The notes under the pieces: generated by a model
What the model was told of the DNA's origin: nothing
The model's input: the letters and a program-made list of their open reading frames with translations, nothing else
Database searches by the model: none
Origin: Alphaproteobacteria bacterium
GTDB lineage: Bacteria > Pseudomonadota > Alphaproteobacteria > UBA828
DNA: 6,167 nucleotides
Direction: 5' to 3'
NCBI GenBank assembly: GCA_018668475.1
Contig: JABJCZ010000120.1
Coordinates: 1-6,167 of the forward strand
Made by a program: the position numbers and the translations under genes
Shown here: positions 5,457 to 6,167 of the stretch, piece after piece
Numbering within the stretch: the stretch's first letter is position 1
Layout of the letters: each line of letters begins with the position of its first letter

Positions 5457-6167
5457 ATGGCGGATAAAATTAAGGTACTGGTCGTCGGCGTCGGCAATAT
5501 GGGCCGCTCTCATGCGCTCGCCTATCATCGGATGGACGGATTTGAGTTGGTCGGGCTGATGAGCCCGTCAATCCATTCACGCACCAATCTGCCGGCGGAG
5601 ATTCAGGATTACCCGAAATTCGCCGATTTCGATGAAGCTATGGTGGCAACCAAACCTGATGCCGTGTCGATCAATTCCTATACCGACACGCACAAGGAAT
5701 ATGCGCTGACAGCGTTCGACGCAAATTGCCATGTGTTCATGGAGAAGCCACTGGCCCTGACCGTCGAGGACGCTCAGGATATTGTTGACGCCGCCAAGGC
5801 CAAGAACCGCAAGCTGGTTGTGGGGTATATCCTGCGTGTGCACCCTGCGTGGCAGCAGTTCATCGCTGAAACCAAGAAGCTCGGCAAGCCTTTGGTCATG
5901 CGGATGAACCTGAACCAGCAGAGCAAGGGCCCCACTTGGGCCATCCACCGGACGATGATGGCCGACCACACACCGCTGGTGGATTGCGGCGTTCACTACA
6001 TCGACGTCATGTGCCAGATGACCGAAGCCAAGCCAGTGCGCGTGCACGGCATTGGCGCGTCGCTCACCGACAAGGTACCGGTGCAGAACTACGGTCACAT
6101 GCATATCGAATTCGATGACGGGTCAGTTGGCTGGTACGAAGCCGGCTGGGGCCCGATGATGAGCGAG
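5457..6167 (+). CDS. Gfo/Idh/MocA-family NAD(P)-dependent oxidoreductase, tandem copy 3 (partial, C-terminus missing)
   Basis: Translation from the ATG at 5457 stays open for exactly 237 codons to the window end, so about a third of the protein is missing. It has the Rossmann motif GVGNMG (11-16), EKP at 96-98 and DCGVHYIDVM with D176 and H180, like the two upstream copies. AGGGAG at 5442-5447 lies 9 nt before the start and supports it. It differs from copy 2 at 36 of 237 positions. Differences cluster in two places: residues 159-169, where KGPTWAIHRTMMADH replaces KGEAWAVHKAIMTDH, and residues 202-209, where SLTDKVPV replaces KLSADTKI. The first lies just before the catalytic Asp/His motif, so altered specificity is possible. 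Part of the same likely transcript as copies 1 and 2. Confidence 0.9.
   Translation, partial: MADKIKVLVVGVGNMGRSHALAYHRMDGFELVGLMSPSIHSRTNLPAEIQDYPKFADFDEAMVATKPDAVSINSYTDTHKEYALTAFDANCHVFMEKPLALTVEDAQDIVDAAKAKNRKLVVGYILRVHPAWQQFIAETKKLGKPLVMRMNLNQQSKGPTWAIHRTMMADHTPLVDCGVHYIDVMCQMTEAKPVRVHGIGASLTDKVPVQNYGHMHIEFDDGSVGWYEAGWGPMMSE

Larger units (their letters stand above)
3222..6167 (+). repeat. Tandem repeat of an oxidoreductase gene unit, period about 1.12 kb, at least three units
   Basis: Starts of the three genes at 3222, 4338 and 5457 are 1116 and 1119 bases apart. Both spacers (4290-4337 and 5409-5456) are 48 nt long and recognisably homologous: each has CGCA near the front and an ACCGAA-(A/C)-CAG-(C/G)-GAGA block before the start codon. 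Gene plus leader was therefore duplicated as a unit. The last unit is cut by the window end, so the copy number is a minimum. No insertion sequence or target-site duplication borders the visible units. Confidence 0.9.

Noticed and set aside
3222..6167. The tandem array as a mobile element or composite transposon
   Set aside because: No transposase, terminal inverted repeats or target duplications are visible. The repeats are whole genes with diverged sequence, as in ordinary tandem duplication.

Overview
The window is about 6.2 kb of gene-dense bacterial chromosome of moderate-to-high GC, with short intergenic gaps and good Shine-Dalgarno sequences. Codon use and family composition fit a proteobacterium, most likely an alphaproteobacterium. 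That placement is inference; no taxonomic marker gene is present.

Layout: (1) 1-541, minus strand: the N-terminal 180 residues of a cysteine hydrolase of the isochorismatase / N-carbamoylsarcosine amidase family, cut off by the window start. (2) 542-670: a divergent regulatory gap with three ATCAA half-sites spaced exactly 16 bp apart, one pair forming a T-N11-A LysR-type box. (3) 671-1573, plus: a LysR-family regulator. (4) 1678-3141, plus: an N-acyl-D-amino-acid deacylase (D-aminoacylase-type amidohydrolase) with all expected metal-site residues. (5) 3222-6167, plus: three tandem paralogous Gfo/Idh/MocA NAD(P)-dependent oxidoreductases with a period of about 1.12 kb and homologous 48-nt spacers. 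The third runs off the window end, so the array may be longer.

The genes look like an accessory catabolic cluster. Two hydrolases that cleave amide-type bonds (one carbamoyl/amide, one N-acyl-D-amino acid) flank a LysR activator, followed by a bank of near-duplicate dehydrogenases. The working model, an inference, is that the LysR protein senses a substrate or intermediate and controls the divergent hydrolase and perhaps the downstream genes. The hydrolases would release a core compound that the dehydrogenases oxidise or reduce. The true substrate cannot be read from the sequence.

The most notable part is the tandem triplication. The copies are 79-85% identical in protein. All keep the cofactor and catalytic residues, and they differ most in the first half and in two short segments near the active site. 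Copy 2 is patchwork-like: closest to copy 3 over its first half and closest to copy 1 after about residue 197. No RNA gene, mobile element, CRISPR array or convincing intrinsic terminator was seen.
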